NCBI RefSeq assembly: GCF_000722635.1
Contig: NZ_JOKH01000003.1
Coordinates: 132,983 to 196,982 of the forward strand
Direction: 5' to 3'
From: Endozoicomonas numazuensis
GTDB taxonomy: Bacteria; Pseudomonadota; Gammaproteobacteria; Pseudomonadales; Endozoicomonadaceae
Length of the DNA stretch: 64,000 bases
Numbering within the stretch: the first letter of the stretch is position 1; each line of letters opens with the position of its first letter. Below are positions 36,595 to 45,737 of this stretch, piece by piece. Both the position numbers and the translations under genes were made by a program. The notes beneath the pieces were generated by a model. It searched no databases. It saw only the letters and a program-made list of their open reading frames with translations, and had not been told where the DNA came from.

Positions 36595-37338
36595 TCATTG
36601 AGCCAAATCCAGCTGCATAAACGAACTCAGCCCATTCCCTGAAATCGACGTATCCGCCAGCACATCCACCTGCAAGGGAATGCTGGCGAAGTCATCGGAG
36701 ATAAAACCCAGGTTCTGTACCGGTGAGAACTTCACCCGGTGAACCCGGATATTGAAGGGCAAACCTTCCTGAGCATCGTTTAACCCTTCCATAAACAGGA
36801 CAAATTCACGCCCGGATTCTACCAGCGCCTGTACCATGTTGGCCTTGAGTGGTGTGTAGCTGACCTTGAGACCCTGGTCGTCGATGCCACCACCTTCTGA
36901 CACTTTGATGCCTGATTTCATCAGCTCGTAATCATCACCTTGAACCAAAATCGTATCCAGACTGTCTTTGATAGTGATGGTTTGATTGAGGTCCGGCAGA
37001 CGTTTAAAGGGAATCAATTCATCGGTGACACCGTGACTTACCAGTACTTCATCCACAACCGGCGTGGTGGTCGCTGCAGTCACATTGCCCCTCAGCGCTA
37101 ATGAGATATTACTGGCAGTGAAGTCATGAGCCACCAGACTGGCGGTAATACCCGACACCCGACTGATGACATTGCGATTGCCACCACCGCCCAGATAGTT
37201 CTTCAGCTCCTTGCGGTCTTCTTCAAAGCTGAAGTTGAATTCACTGACATTACCAATGGGCAGTAACGGTGCCGATTTATTATAGGGTTGGATATGGATA
37301 CTGCCTGCGCCGATAAAGCTGCGGTCGATGGTGGACAT
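36595..37338 (-). CDS. Phage major tail tube protein
   Basis: A 247-residue protein: SFIGAGSIHIQPYN, GGGGNRNVISRVSGI and a beta-rich body, ending in STSISGNG-like low-complexity sequence. Position between minor tail/terminator genes and tape measure fits the tube subunit (lambda gpV-like). GGAAG ribosome site upstream. Confidence 0.75.
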   Translation of the reverse strand: MSTIDRSFIGAGSIHIQPYNKSAPLLPIGNVSEFNFSFEEDRKELKNYLGGGGNRNVISRVSGITASLVAHDFTASNISLALRGNVTAATTTPVVDEVLVSHGVTDELIPFKRLPDLNQTITIKDSLDTILVQGDDYELMKSGIKVSEGGGIDDQGLKVSYTPLKANMVQALVESGREFVLFMEGLNDAQEGLPFNIRVHRVKFSPVQNLGFISDDFASIPLQVDVLADTSISGNGLSSFMQLDLAQ

Positions 37339-37364
37339 GGGAATCTCCTTCCTTGAGGTTTCGA

Positions 37365-37700
37365 TTAAAAGACGGCTTCAATGGTCAGTGCCGTATCTGA
37401 AAAAGACAGGTGACCGTTATTAGGGGCAATATCAAACTGAGTTTCGTTCAGAGTTACTTTCCGGACTTCTGCCGTCAGTCGGTTGTCAGGACTCAGGGTT
37501 TTACGAAGCGCACTGGACAGTTCAATCAGCTTGTACGTCGTCTGCTCATCCGTTCGAATCACAACACTGAGATTACACTGCAACTGGTATTTGGCTTTAA
37601 GCCCCTGACGGGAGTCTTCCTGGATGGATTCCAGCTGCACCAGCAGAGCCGGTAGTGTCAGGTCTTTTTCCAGTCCGGTGGCCCCATAACCCAGCAGCAC
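37365..37700 (-). CDS. Tail terminator-like protein, start uncertain
   Basis: About 111 residues from the GTG at 37700. The frame remains open upstream to the end of the preceding gene with plausible coding sequence (SPEARIVQTLVERLKSVIDN), the usual N-terminal helix of tail terminators. No ATG/GTG/TTG is available there, so a rare start codon or reinitiation may be used. Gene order (connector, Z-like, terminator, tube) supports the role. Confidence 0.65.
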   Translation of the reverse strand: MLLGYGATGLEKDLTLPALLVQLESIQEDSRQGLKAKYQLQCNLSVVIRTDEQTTYKLIELSSALRKTLSPDNRLTAEVRKVTLNETQFDIAPNNGHLSFSDTALTIEAVF

Positions 37701-37758
37701 GTTGTCTATAACAGACTTCAGTCTTTCAACCAGCGTTTGTACAATCCGGGCTTCAGGA

Positions 37759-38361
37759 CTAGATATTGAATGCCTCGTTCCATAAAAAGTTCAATTCCTG
37801 TTGCATTAATGTGGTAAACCGCTCCAGCAACAGCGGTTTCAGTTTTTCCAGAACTTTAATAGCATTGTGAAGCATAGGCAGGGCTTGTTTTTCCAATGGC
37901 AGCCCCATCCACATCATGCGACCCGACTTTTTTGAGCGCTGGTATTGGTGCTGCCAGTTGTCTTTTCGGCGGAAGACCATAGGTCTGGGGGCATTCACCG
38001 GTTGCATCAGAAACGCCCCTTTCCAGAAGTGTTTGCCAGTTTTAACGCCCGATGTCGTTTGTCTGGGTTGACCCAGGTAGTGAGCCGGTAGATCACTGGC
38101 TCCGATCCAGACCACCAGGCTATAACCCTCACTGCCCCGCTCTCCCGGTTTAAGAAGACTGACTTTTACCCGACCCAATGCCTTCAGTGTTTTCTGGGTG
38201 ATACCCTGTTGCCGCGCCAGCGCTCGCAGGGTGTGTCGTTCGGCAAAACGCGACAGCTTTTTCAACGCACGTCGAGTAGCCCGATCGACCTTTTCAGGTG
38301 AGTTTTGGAAAGCTGTGATCAGCCCTCCAATACGGTCATCCAGTTCAAGATCCAGCTTCAT
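37759..38361 (-). CDS. Minor tail protein Z-like
   Basis: A 200-residue basic protein; RATRRALKKLSRFAERHTLR and GITQKTLKALGRVK near the N-terminus are typical of prophage minor tail protein Z, which acts in tail completion. Overlaps the connector gene by 17 bases. Confidence 0.8.
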   Translation of the reverse strand: MKLDLELDDRIGGLITAFQNSPEKVDRATRRALKKLSRFAERHTLRALARQQGITQKTLKALGRVKVSLLKPGERGSEGYSLVVWIGASDLPAHYLGQPRQTTSGVKTGKHFWKGAFLMQPVNAPRPMVFRRKDNWQHQYQRSKKSGRMMWMGLPLEKQALPMLHNAIKVLEKLKPLLLERFTTLMQQELNFLWNEAFNI

Positions 38362-38644
38362 GGAGGTTCCACCAGATCATGTGACCGTCACTTTTCAGCT
38401 TTCGATCAACGGTCCATTGTTGCCCATCCGATGAGACCCGCTCACCTCTTTTAAGCGGTGTTTCTGACGCAAGGGCCAACACAGTCACTTCCTGTAGCAC
38501 CTGTTCATACTGTCCGGTCGGGATCAGCTCTCTGGATAATACGCCTGTGGTTTCCAGTTCGCTGTCGTCTGAACGTAAGATCAACACCGACTGACCAAAG
38601 GTAGCCAGCACTTGCCGGTTCAATGCCTTCAGCTCATCTTGCAT
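38345..38644 (-). CDS. Head-tail joining protein (gpFII-like)
   Basis: A 99-residue beta-rich protein (SVLILRSDDSELETTGVLSR, RVSSDGQQWTVDRK) between capsid and Z-like genes, the position of the lambda FII connector. Overlaps the capsid stop by 16 bases. Confidence 0.7.
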   Translation of the reverse strand: MQDELKALNRQVLATFGQSVLILRSDDSELETTGVLSRELIPTGQYEQVLQEVTVLALASETPLKRGERVSSDGQQWTVDRKLKSDGHMIWWNLHEAGS

Positions 38645-39624
38645 TTGATTACCGCCCGGGGCTTAAGGCAAATCGGCAACGGGTTGGACTGGGTATGCAC
38701 TTGTACGCCTTTGTCGAAATCGATGATTTTCTGCTTGGCATAACGGGGCAGACCGATGGTGTTGACGGTCTCGATAAAGTCCGCCGGGGCAAACCAGGTG
38801 CGGAAGATGCCGGTGCCCTCCGGGATCACATAAGCTTCATCCGGCTGAATAAAAGGCAAATCACCTACCTGTCCCCGGTACTCTTCCCAGTCGATATCAC
38901 CGAACCGGAATCCGGCCTTGGGGTCGTTGCGCAGCAGGGCACTGTCCTGATAGCGGTGGTAGGCATCTTTCACATAATCGTGCCCAACCAGACCGTCATA
39001 AAAGTCGGCACCACAAAGCCCCCTTAATCCTGTATAGGGTTGCGCCCCCAGTGCTTTGTCTACCTTCCTGCGAAGAGCAACACACTCCAGCCGGACATCG
39101 GTCTCGGCCACACTGAATTTGAAGGTATGAGTCTGCTGGGTCACCCCGAACTCCTGAAACAGGTCGTAAATGACACTGGAGCCATCGGCATCCAGAATCT
39201 GTCCCTTGATCGCTCCCAACCTCAGATGCTCCAGTGTGACTTCATGATTGGCGTTCATATCCGACAGCCGCTGATTAACAACGGTACGCACACCTTCCAG
39301 AGCACTCTCCGAGCCAAAGGCCCGCACATTACGCACCTCATCCGCAATAATGGTGGAGTCATAAGGAATATGAGGAATGACAAAACTGCGGACCTTGCGT
39401 TTACGGCCTTTGGCTTGCGGTGCCGGTGCCCCCCGTTCAGAGGTCGGCAGCAGAATCAACTCACCATTTCTGGATTCCACAATCGCTGTCGTGGTGTTGA
39501 TACCGTTTTCGCTAAACAAGCCCAACTCCCCGATACGACCCGGCTTATAGGGTAAATCATTGAGCGTGGCGGTCAGACTGGTGAGACTGAAAGCATCGTT
39601 GTTAAAGATATCCAGCAAGTTCAT
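38629..39624 (-). CDS. Major capsid protein (lambda gpE family)
   Basis: A 331-residue protein of the Phage_cap_E family: FSLTSLTATLNDLPYKPGRI at the start, RKRKVRSFVIPHIPYDSTII, LEHLRLGAIKGQILDADG in the middle and PLPICLKPRAVIKCKMS at the end. Forms the HK97-fold icosahedral shell. Follows decoration and protease genes as in lambda. Confidence 0.93.
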   Translation of the reverse strand: MNLLDIFNNDAFSLTSLTATLNDLPYKPGRIGELGLFSENGINTTTAIVESRNGELILLPTSERGAPAPQAKGRKRKVRSFVIPHIPYDSTIIADEVRNVRAFGSESALEGVRTVVNQRLSDMNANHEVTLEHLRLGAIKGQILDADGSSVIYDLFQEFGVTQQTHTFKFSVAETDVRLECVALRRKVDKALGAQPYTGLRGLCGADFYDGLVGHDYVKDAYHRYQDSALLRNDPKAGFRFGDIDWEEYRGQVGDLPFIQPDEAYVIPEGTGIFRTWFAPADFIETVNTIGLPRYAKQKIIDFDKGVQVHTQSNPLPICLKPRAVIKCKMS

Positions 39625-40001
39625 CCCTGTTCTCCTTTCCTGAGAATAATATCCAGTGACGCCAGCTCACTCACCGCTGTCGCCTGTTGCTCATCCGTTA
39701 CACCTTCCGGCCAAATCAACAGATCCTGATGCACCTCCGCCAGACGGGCAATGATGACACCTTCGCCTCCCGTAGCATCGGTGCTGACATGATCCCAGAG
39801 CACTCCAACCGCCATTTGCAGACCGGTGTCTGCATCAGGGTCCAGCGGTCCATAAACATCCGTGGATGTATTCTTGCCTAACACTGAGCCAGGCAGAAGC
39901 TTCAGATCCGGGGCCAGCTCAACCAACTCCCGACTGATGCTGTTGTTTCCTTCGGACACAATAAATTCGCCAGTGTGCACCGGCTCTGTCATGACAGGCA
40001 T
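39621..40001 (-). CDS. Head decoration protein (gpD-like)
   Basis: A 126-residue protein with the family features SISRELVELAPDLKLLPGSVLG and GVIIARLAEVHQDLL. Stabilises the expanded capsid as trimers. 4-base overlap with the capsid gene. Confidence 0.85.
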   Translation of the reverse strand: MPVMTEPVHTGEFIVSEGNNSISRELVELAPDLKLLPGSVLGKNTSTDVYGPLDPDADTGLQMAVGVLWDHVSTDATGGEGVIIARLAEVHQDLLIWPEGVTDEQQATAVSELASLDIILRKGEQG

Positions 40002-40068
40002 GGTTTCAGTTCCTTTGAGAGAGATAGAATCAAACGTCGAATAAAAAGGCTTAGGCAGTCGTTTGTCC

Positions 40069-41798
40069 CGACATTCACCACCTAACCTGACATTTTCCTG
40101 AAGTCTGCTATTTATCAGATAAGCAAATATCAGGAAACCGTCTTATGCCTCCTGTTCAGTACCGCACTCAGGTCATGGATCACCTCGGCTTAGTCGCAGG
40201 AATGTGCAAAGAGCTTGGGATCGTCGAACACATTGACCAGCGTGCCCCAAAGCAGTCCGACGAGTGGAAGGTTTCTCATGGTGAGTGCATTCTCGCCATG
40301 ATTCTCAATGGCTTGGGGTTCGTTGGGCAATCTCTCCATATGTTTCCGCAGTTTTTCGACAACAAACCCCTCGACAAGCTGATCAGGGAGGGAGTCGAAC
40401 CTGAGCACTTAAACGACAAAGTGCTCGGAAGAGCACTGGATGAGATGTTCAACCTGGATGTCAGTAAAGTCTATTTCGAGCTGGCTATCAAGGTAGCAAA
40501 GAACCTCAAGCTGCCATGCGAGGCGTTAAACCTTGACGGTACAAGCCTACACGTCGATGGTCGTTATAATAGCGACAGCGAGGAGAGCGACGAAGACCTT
40601 AATTGCATCAGGATTTGCAAAGGCTACAGCCGTGACCATCGGCCAGACCTGAACCAGGCCATTTTGCTTCTGATGACCGAAAACAAAGCGGGCATTCCCA
40701 TGTTTATGGCCGCTGCCAGCGGCAATGTGACCGACAAGACGAGTTTTCAGTGGGTCGTATCCCAGCACCTGAAGAGTTTCAAGGCCGCACTGGAAGCCCG
40801 TTACTTCGTTGCTGATGCTGCGTTGTATGTAGCAGAAACGCTTCAAAAACTGGATCAACAAGGGCAGTGGTTCATTTCCCGTGTTCCCCTCAATATCGCC
40901 GCCGCCAAAGAGCTGGTGCAGAGTGCGCCAACACGCACTATGAAGGCTGTGGAAGGTTTTGAGCATTACGAAGCCATAAAGGTGTCGTCTGATTATGCTG
41001 GCGTAGAACAACGCTGGGTTTTATTCCGCAACAAGCAAAGCCGGAAAACTGAACAGAAGACACTGACAAGACGTATGCAGAAAAAATCTCTGGCAGAGTG
41101 CAAGAAACTGGAAAAACTGGGCAAAAAAGCGTTTCGGTGCGAGAAGGACGCCCTTGAAGCCTTCAAGCAGTGGCAAAAGCAATCTGAACTCTGTCAGGCT
41201 GAGCCACAGATTATTTCAAAGCCCTGTTACAAGACCAAAGGTCGTCCCGCTCACGGGGCAGAGCCGGATCATCTGGAGTACTTCGTGACAGGGTGTTGCT
41301 CGGTCACTGTGCAAACCCGACGGGATGCTGAGGCATCGCTGGGTTGCTTTGTTCTCGCTACGAACGACACTGATACAGGCAGACTGACCACCGCAGAACT
41401 GCTCAGGACTTACAAATCTCAGCAACAGGTTGAAAGGGGCTTCCGTTTTCTGAAAAGCCCGGACTTTCTGGTGTCGTCTTTGTATCTGAAGAAGCCGGAA
41501 CGCATTGAGGCTTTATTAATGGTGATGACGCTTTGCCTGATGGTCTATGCTGCTATCCAGCACCGGATTCGTCATGAGCTGAAAAGGCAAAGTCGGACGT
41601 TTCCTGACATGAAGAAAAAGCCAGCCCAGAACCCTACAGGCAGGTGGGTTTTCTTCTGTTTTTCGGGTGTCCATGTGTTAACGGTCAACGGGACGGAGAA
41701 ACATGTAATCGGTCTCTCGGAGAGTATGACGACAATAGTCCTTGTCTTGGGGTCAACGTACCAAGAAATTTATTCCTAATTCGGGGTGGTGAATGTCG
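40069..41798 (+). mobile_element. IS1634-type insertion sequence with 8-bp target duplication
   Basis: Terminal inverted repeats CGACATTCACCACC (40069-40082) and GGTGGTGAATGTCG (41785-41798) surround one transposase gene. GTTTGTCC occurs directly outside both ends (40061-40068 and 41799-41806), a clean 8-bp target-site duplication, so the insertion is recent and precise. It hit the last codons of the prophage protease gene. Confidence 0.95.
40145..41779 (+). CDS. IS1634-family transposase
   Basis: A 544-residue transposase: N-terminal DUF4277-like domain (GLVAGMCKELGIVEHIDQRA), DDE parts ALNLDGTSLHVDG and YFVADAALYVAE with the two Asp, and LLRTYKSQQQVERGFRFLK with the catalytic Glu. Full length for the family and probably functional. 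Confidence 0.95.
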   Translation: MPPVQYRTQVMDHLGLVAGMCKELGIVEHIDQRAPKQSDEWKVSHGECILAMILNGLGFVGQSLHMFPQFFDNKPLDKLIREGVEPEHLNDKVLGRALDEMFNLDVSKVYFELAIKVAKNLKLPCEALNLDGTSLHVDGRYNSDSEESDEDLNCIRICKGYSRDHRPDLNQAILLLMTENKAGIPMFMAAASGNVTDKTSFQWVVSQHLKSFKAALEARYFVADAALYVAETLQKLDQQGQWFISRVPLNIAAAKELVQSAPTRTMKAVEGFEHYEAIKVSSDYAGVEQRWVLFRNKQSRKTEQKTLTRRMQKKSLAECKKLEKLGKKAFRCEKDALEAFKQWQKQSELCQAEPQIISKPCYKTKGRPAHGAEPDHLEYFVTGCCSVTVQTRRDAEASLGCFVLATNDTDTGRLTTAELLRTYKSQQQVERGFRFLKSPDFLVSSLYLKKPERIEALLMVMTLCLMVYAAIQHRIRHELKRQSRTFPDMKKKPAQNPTGRWVFFCFSGVHVLTVNGTEKHVIGLSESMTTIVLVLGSTYQEIYS

Positions 41799-42772
41799 GT
41801 TTGTCCGTTGCGTTTGCGGTAAACGCTCTGGGTATCAATCAGCGGCTTGAAGGTCTGCTCCTGCTGATGGGGGGTCAGGCTATTATCGATACCGTCATCA
41901 TCCTGCACCAGCAAATCAAACAGTTCTGTGCGCACCTGCTCTTTGGACTTGCCGGACCGGATGTACTGACTGGCACGGTCCGGGCAATGGGCTGCGGTGC
42001 AAAGAGACTTGATGGCTTCGCACTCCGCCAGCCGGGCTTTTACATCCTCTAAGCCTTGCTGTTGTCTGACAAACTGTTCCGCCATTTCCGGGTAACCGGC
42101 CTGATTGCACAATGTCATCACCGCTAGAGCCTGTAGACCTTTCTCTTCTTTGGGTTCAGGGTCAGGCTGATGTGGCGGATGCATAAAGCTAGAGAGATCA
42201 AAGCTGGCCGCCATTTTCACCGGGCTATCCACCTTATCAATCAGACCATGGCCCTCTGCTTCTGTCGCGGTAAACCAGGTTTCGTCATTCATCAGCTTGA
42301 ACATGGCTTCCAGATCCAGCTCACATCGGCTGCAATAAGTCTGGGCAATGACCTCGGTGGTTTTGTCCAGCATATCCGCCATCTTTCGCAACTCACCAGC
42401 ATCACCACCGACCCATCCAAACGGATTATGAATCATCAACAGAGCATTCTCAGCCATATGAATGCTGTCGCCTGCCATGGCAATGACACTGGCAATACTG
42501 GCCGCCAGCCCTTCTATACGGACGTGGATATGGGCCTTGTGGTAACGCAGGGCATTATAAATGGCTACTCCATCAAAGACAGAACCACCGGGACTGTTAA
42601 TACGCACGGTAATCTCATCGGCATCGATATCTTTTAGGGTGCTGACCAGCTGTCGAGCTGAAACTCCCGCCCAGTCGCCAATCACATCATAAATCAGCAG
42701 TTCCGCTGGCTGGCCAGCCTGGTCCTTCAGCGTATACCAGGCTCTATTTTTGTTGAGCGGTTTCTTGTTCAT
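41753..42772 (-). CDS. Prophage ClpP-type head maturation protease, 3' end altered by IS
   Basis: Starts at the ATG 42772 (MNKKPLNKNRAWYTL); the frame extends upstream but only as the shadow of the portal gene. ClpP fold: EITVRINSPGGSVFDG (oxyanion), GLAASIASVIAMAGD (nucleophile Ser) and LMIHNPFGW (His). It cleaves scaffold or capsid during prohead maturation. Removing the IS1634 element makes the original end Asn-Gly-Gln-Thr-Thr-Ala-stop; the IS changes it to about 15 other residues, probably tolerated. Confidence 0.88.
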   Translation of the reverse strand: MNKKPLNKNRAWYTLKDQAGQPAELLIYDVIGDWAGVSARQLVSTLKDIDADEITVRINSPGGSVFDGVAIYNALRYHKAHIHVRIEGLAASIASVIAMAGDSIHMAENALLMIHNPFGWVGGDAGELRKMADMLDKTTEVIAQTYCSRCELDLEAMFKLMNDETWFTATEAEGHGLIDKVDSPVKMAASFDLSSFMHPPHQPDPEPKEEKGLQALAVMTLCNQAGYPEMAEQFVRQQQGLEDVKARLAECEAIKSLCTAAHCPDRASQYIRSGKSKEQVRTELFDLLVQDDDGIDNSLTPHQQEQTFKPLIDTQSVYRKRNGQTDIHHPELGINFLVR

Positions 42773-44243
42773 CCGGTGCTTTATCCTCATCCGTGACAGG
42801 GTTTTCTTGTGTTTGAACTCTGGCATCACTGTCGTATTGCAATTCCAGCTCATCCGCCCGGCGATTGTCGGCGGCAATTTCGTCATCGATCTGCTCGCTG
42901 TCGTACCCTTGCTCAGAGACCACTTCCGACCGGGATTTGAACCCACTGCGCACCGCCAGATTCTGGGACTGAACATCCTGCACCGGATGGATATAGGCCC
43001 AGCCGTGGGGTATCCATTTCACCCGGTTGTACTGCGATGGGTTTCGATGGAACTCAGGAGCCGAAACCGCACCACTGAGCACTGCCATCTCCAACCAGCG
43101 GTTCCAGACCGGTCGACAGAGCTGAAACACCAGCTGATTGTGCTGGATCTGCTGAATCCGACGACGGAACTCATTCAGCACGACGCGAAGTGCCCGGTCA
43201 CTGACGCCTTTCATATCACCGGACAGGATTTCATAGGGCAGTCCCATCCCTGCCGCCACCGCCATCAGTTGCTGTCGGATAAAATCCGGGTAGTTACTGG
43301 CCGCTCCCGGAGGGGTATTGAAGGTAATCTCTTCACCCGGTGACAACTCCTGCATGGTACCCGGTTCCATAGCGACCATAGGCACACCCTGTAAGTCATA
43401 CACGATCGGCCTACCGGTCAGAGGATCAACCTTCTCCTGTTCCGGTGATGGTTTGGTAATAAAACCAGTGAACAGATTGGCGATTTCCTGGCGAAGCAAC
43501 GTGGCATCATCAAACTTGTCCAAATGAAACATCCTTAACAACACCTGAGACAACCGTGGCTGGCCTCGCAATTGACCGGGCCGCAAAGGTTCATAAAGAT
43601 GCATTACCTGCTTCGCAGGCACACGACGCAGGTCTGCAGTATCCAGTACGGTAAAATCAGAGGGGTGTGCTCGATGCATCCAGTACGCCACTCTCTGACC
43701 CAGAGCATTAAATTCAATGCCTGCACGAATCTTGTGACCTCTTTTTAGATCGTCGTTGTAATCCCAGGGGACAAACTCGGATTCCAGCAGCTGTAACTGA
43801 AGGGGCACGCTTAAACCATCACCGGGCTGACGAGGTCGAAAACGTACAAAGCATTCACCGGCTTCCAGCATGGATCGAGCGGCCAGTGCCTGCAGCCCAT
43901 AGAAGTCCAACAGGCCATCGGCATCGGCCTCATCGGTCCAGACCAGAAACAATGCCTGTAACTGTTTACGAAACGCATCATCTGTGGCTTCTGACTTGGG
44001 TTTAACGCCAGTGCCGACAATGTTGGCGACCAACTTCTCCAGCCCGGAAGCGGCCCAGGGGTCATTACGAATCGCTGCCCGGGAACGATTAATCAGGGTA
44101 CCGAGATTACCAGTCAGTGAATTATTCGGGCCTGTAGAAGGTGCGATCCAACTCTGACTGCGCCGTCCCTGGCCTGCCGAGGTATAGGCCAGGTTTTTCA
44201 GCTCTGGCAGCAGCCACCCGGCAATCTTTTGTCGGATCTTCAT
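42744..44243 (-). CDS. Phage portal protein (lambda gpB family)
   Basis: A 499-residue lambda-type portal: NDPWAASGLEKLVANIVGTG, DEADADGLLDFYGLQALAAR, HLYEPLRPGQLRGQPRLSQV and PYEILSGDMKGVSDRALRVV. Forms the dodecameric DNA entry ring. Overlaps the protease start by 29 bases. The expected gpW-like and terminase genes upstream are missing except for a short tail. Confidence 0.94.
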   Translation of the reverse strand: MKIRQKIAGWLLPELKNLAYTSAGQGRRSQSWIAPSTGPNNSLTGNLGTLINRSRAAIRNDPWAASGLEKLVANIVGTGVKPKSEATDDAFRKQLQALFLVWTDEADADGLLDFYGLQALAARSMLEAGECFVRFRPRQPGDGLSVPLQLQLLESEFVPWDYNDDLKRGHKIRAGIEFNALGQRVAYWMHRAHPSDFTVLDTADLRRVPAKQVMHLYEPLRPGQLRGQPRLSQVLLRMFHLDKFDDATLLRQEIANLFTGFITKPSPEQEKVDPLTGRPIVYDLQGVPMVAMEPGTMQELSPGEEITFNTPPGAASNYPDFIRQQLMAVAAGMGLPYEILSGDMKGVSDRALRVVLNEFRRRIQQIQHNQLVFQLCRPVWNRWLEMAVLSGAVSAPEFHRNPSQYNRVKWIPHGWAYIHPVQDVQSQNLAVRSGFKSRSEVVSEQGYDSEQIDDEIAADNRRADELELQYDSDARVQTQENPVTDEDKAPDEQETAQQK

Positions 44244-44314
44244 TCAGATTCCCTTGCTGGAATAGACGCCATACTGCCTTGGTCGCTTCTGCTGCTTGAC
44301 CAGTTCTCTTTCAA
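44244..44314 (-). pseudogene. 3' remnant of the gene upstream of portal
   Basis: In frame on minus the last about 23 codons read ERELVKQQKRPRQYGVYSSK-G-I-stop, and the stop touches the portal ATG. This looks like the C-terminus of a small head-completion (gpW-like) protein cut off by the IS end at 44315. Confidence 0.5.
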
Positions 44315-44396
44315 CCTAAATTCAGCAGTTGAGTGATAGCCCACCGTACGCTAAGTGTGCAGTGTCACCAAGTGAGCTGCAGAGCTTTGCTCTCGC

Positions 44397-45737
44397 TTAA
44401 CTTGAGTTAATGAGCCGAACAGGTGTAATAACTTGATCTTTTATTAAAAATTTCGATACAGCTCTCGTCAATATCCGGCACCAGATATCATCTGGAGTTA
44501 ACTGCGTTGCAATTTCCTTGATTGCATCAAAAAATCCACAGAGATTCTCCTGCATTGCTTGGATCTTTTTCATCAGATTGTGCTGACTGGTAACCGTTAT
44601 TTTTTTCTGACGACCACTCTCTGTTAACTTGCCAATAGCACTCATTAATAACGGCCTACTGGTTATTGACTCTTTATGCGAATCAGGATTACTCAGCCTT
44701 ACAAACAAAGTCCACCAGTTATAAGCCAGTGCAACCATCCTTGACAGGAGGCGGCATCGCTTTATGTCTTTGGTTGTATAACCTCCCCAGCCCCACTGGT
44801 TCTTGATCTCATCAAAATTGTTTTCACAGTCAGCTCTGTCCCTGTAGTGATCTATGATGGACACTACATCACTATCAAGGCTGGTCACTAATACTGAGTA
44901 TTCAAAGAGTTTGATGTTCTCTGGATCTTCAATAAAGGCGATTTCTTTTTGTTTCTTGTTATTCTCTTTTTCCAGCATCAGAGAATCACCAGCCAACCTT
45001 CTTCGGACAATAATGATTCGCCTTGGTTCTGCCCAACCATCCAGCTTTAATTCTGATTCTTTGCCTTCCCAGTGCCTGTTGTAGCGAACCCATCCTCCGC
45101 TACAGTGTGCGTGGTGTATGGACCTCTTGACGTTAACTGTCTTCTTTATTTTGAAAAGATAACCGCAACCCGCTTGTTCTAGTTCTGACATTACCCGATC
45201 GCTTCCCCAGTCACAGTCGCCTCGAACAAACTCAGGCCAGCACTCTCGAGGAAGTCGATTTAATAAATTAATTAAACCGGGTAATGAGTGCTTGCTGTTT
45301 CCTTTATCACCGGGTTGGACTTCAACATCAAGAATCAACTTTAAATTAGCCATCATGTAAGAGTGGTAAGTATGTGAAGGGCGTCCTTTCTTGTGCGGGT
45401 TATATCCTTTTTCTGCTCCTTCCTGACTTCCGTAAATTGTTTTTATCGTAACATCTGCGTCCAATATCCACGGCAGCTTTAATAAGGGCTCATAGCATTC
45501 TTGCAAGTGGTGTTGCATCCATTCAACACCTTCGTCCTCATCTATTTTAAGTAAGCCCCGTCGAGCAGAATCATCACTGACTACCTTTGTCATACCCAGT
45601 AATTTCGGGTTCACTCCGTCTCCTGTTAATGTTCCGATATGTGCATAACGCTTGTGACCTGAAAGTATTGAGAGAAAAAGGGAGCCGAGTACATTAACTT
45701 TCTTGGGTGCGTTGTTGCTTTTGTAAGTTAAGGGGCA
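44397..45737 (-). pseudogene. IS1380-like transposase, C-terminal part
   Basis: From the junction at 45737 the frame reads CPLTYKSNNAPKKVNVLGSL and continues through DDE motifs (PWILDADVTIKTIYG, EFVRGDCDWGSDRVMSE, DHYRDRADCENNFDEIKNQ) to the stop at 44397. The annotated-looking GTG at 45614 is internal. It joins exactly to the piece at 47412-47626. Confidence 0.88.

Noticed and set aside
42773..42976. N-terminal extension of the ClpP-like protease
   Set aside because: It overlaps the portal C-terminus in another frame and resembles no protease sequence; ATG 42772 fits better.
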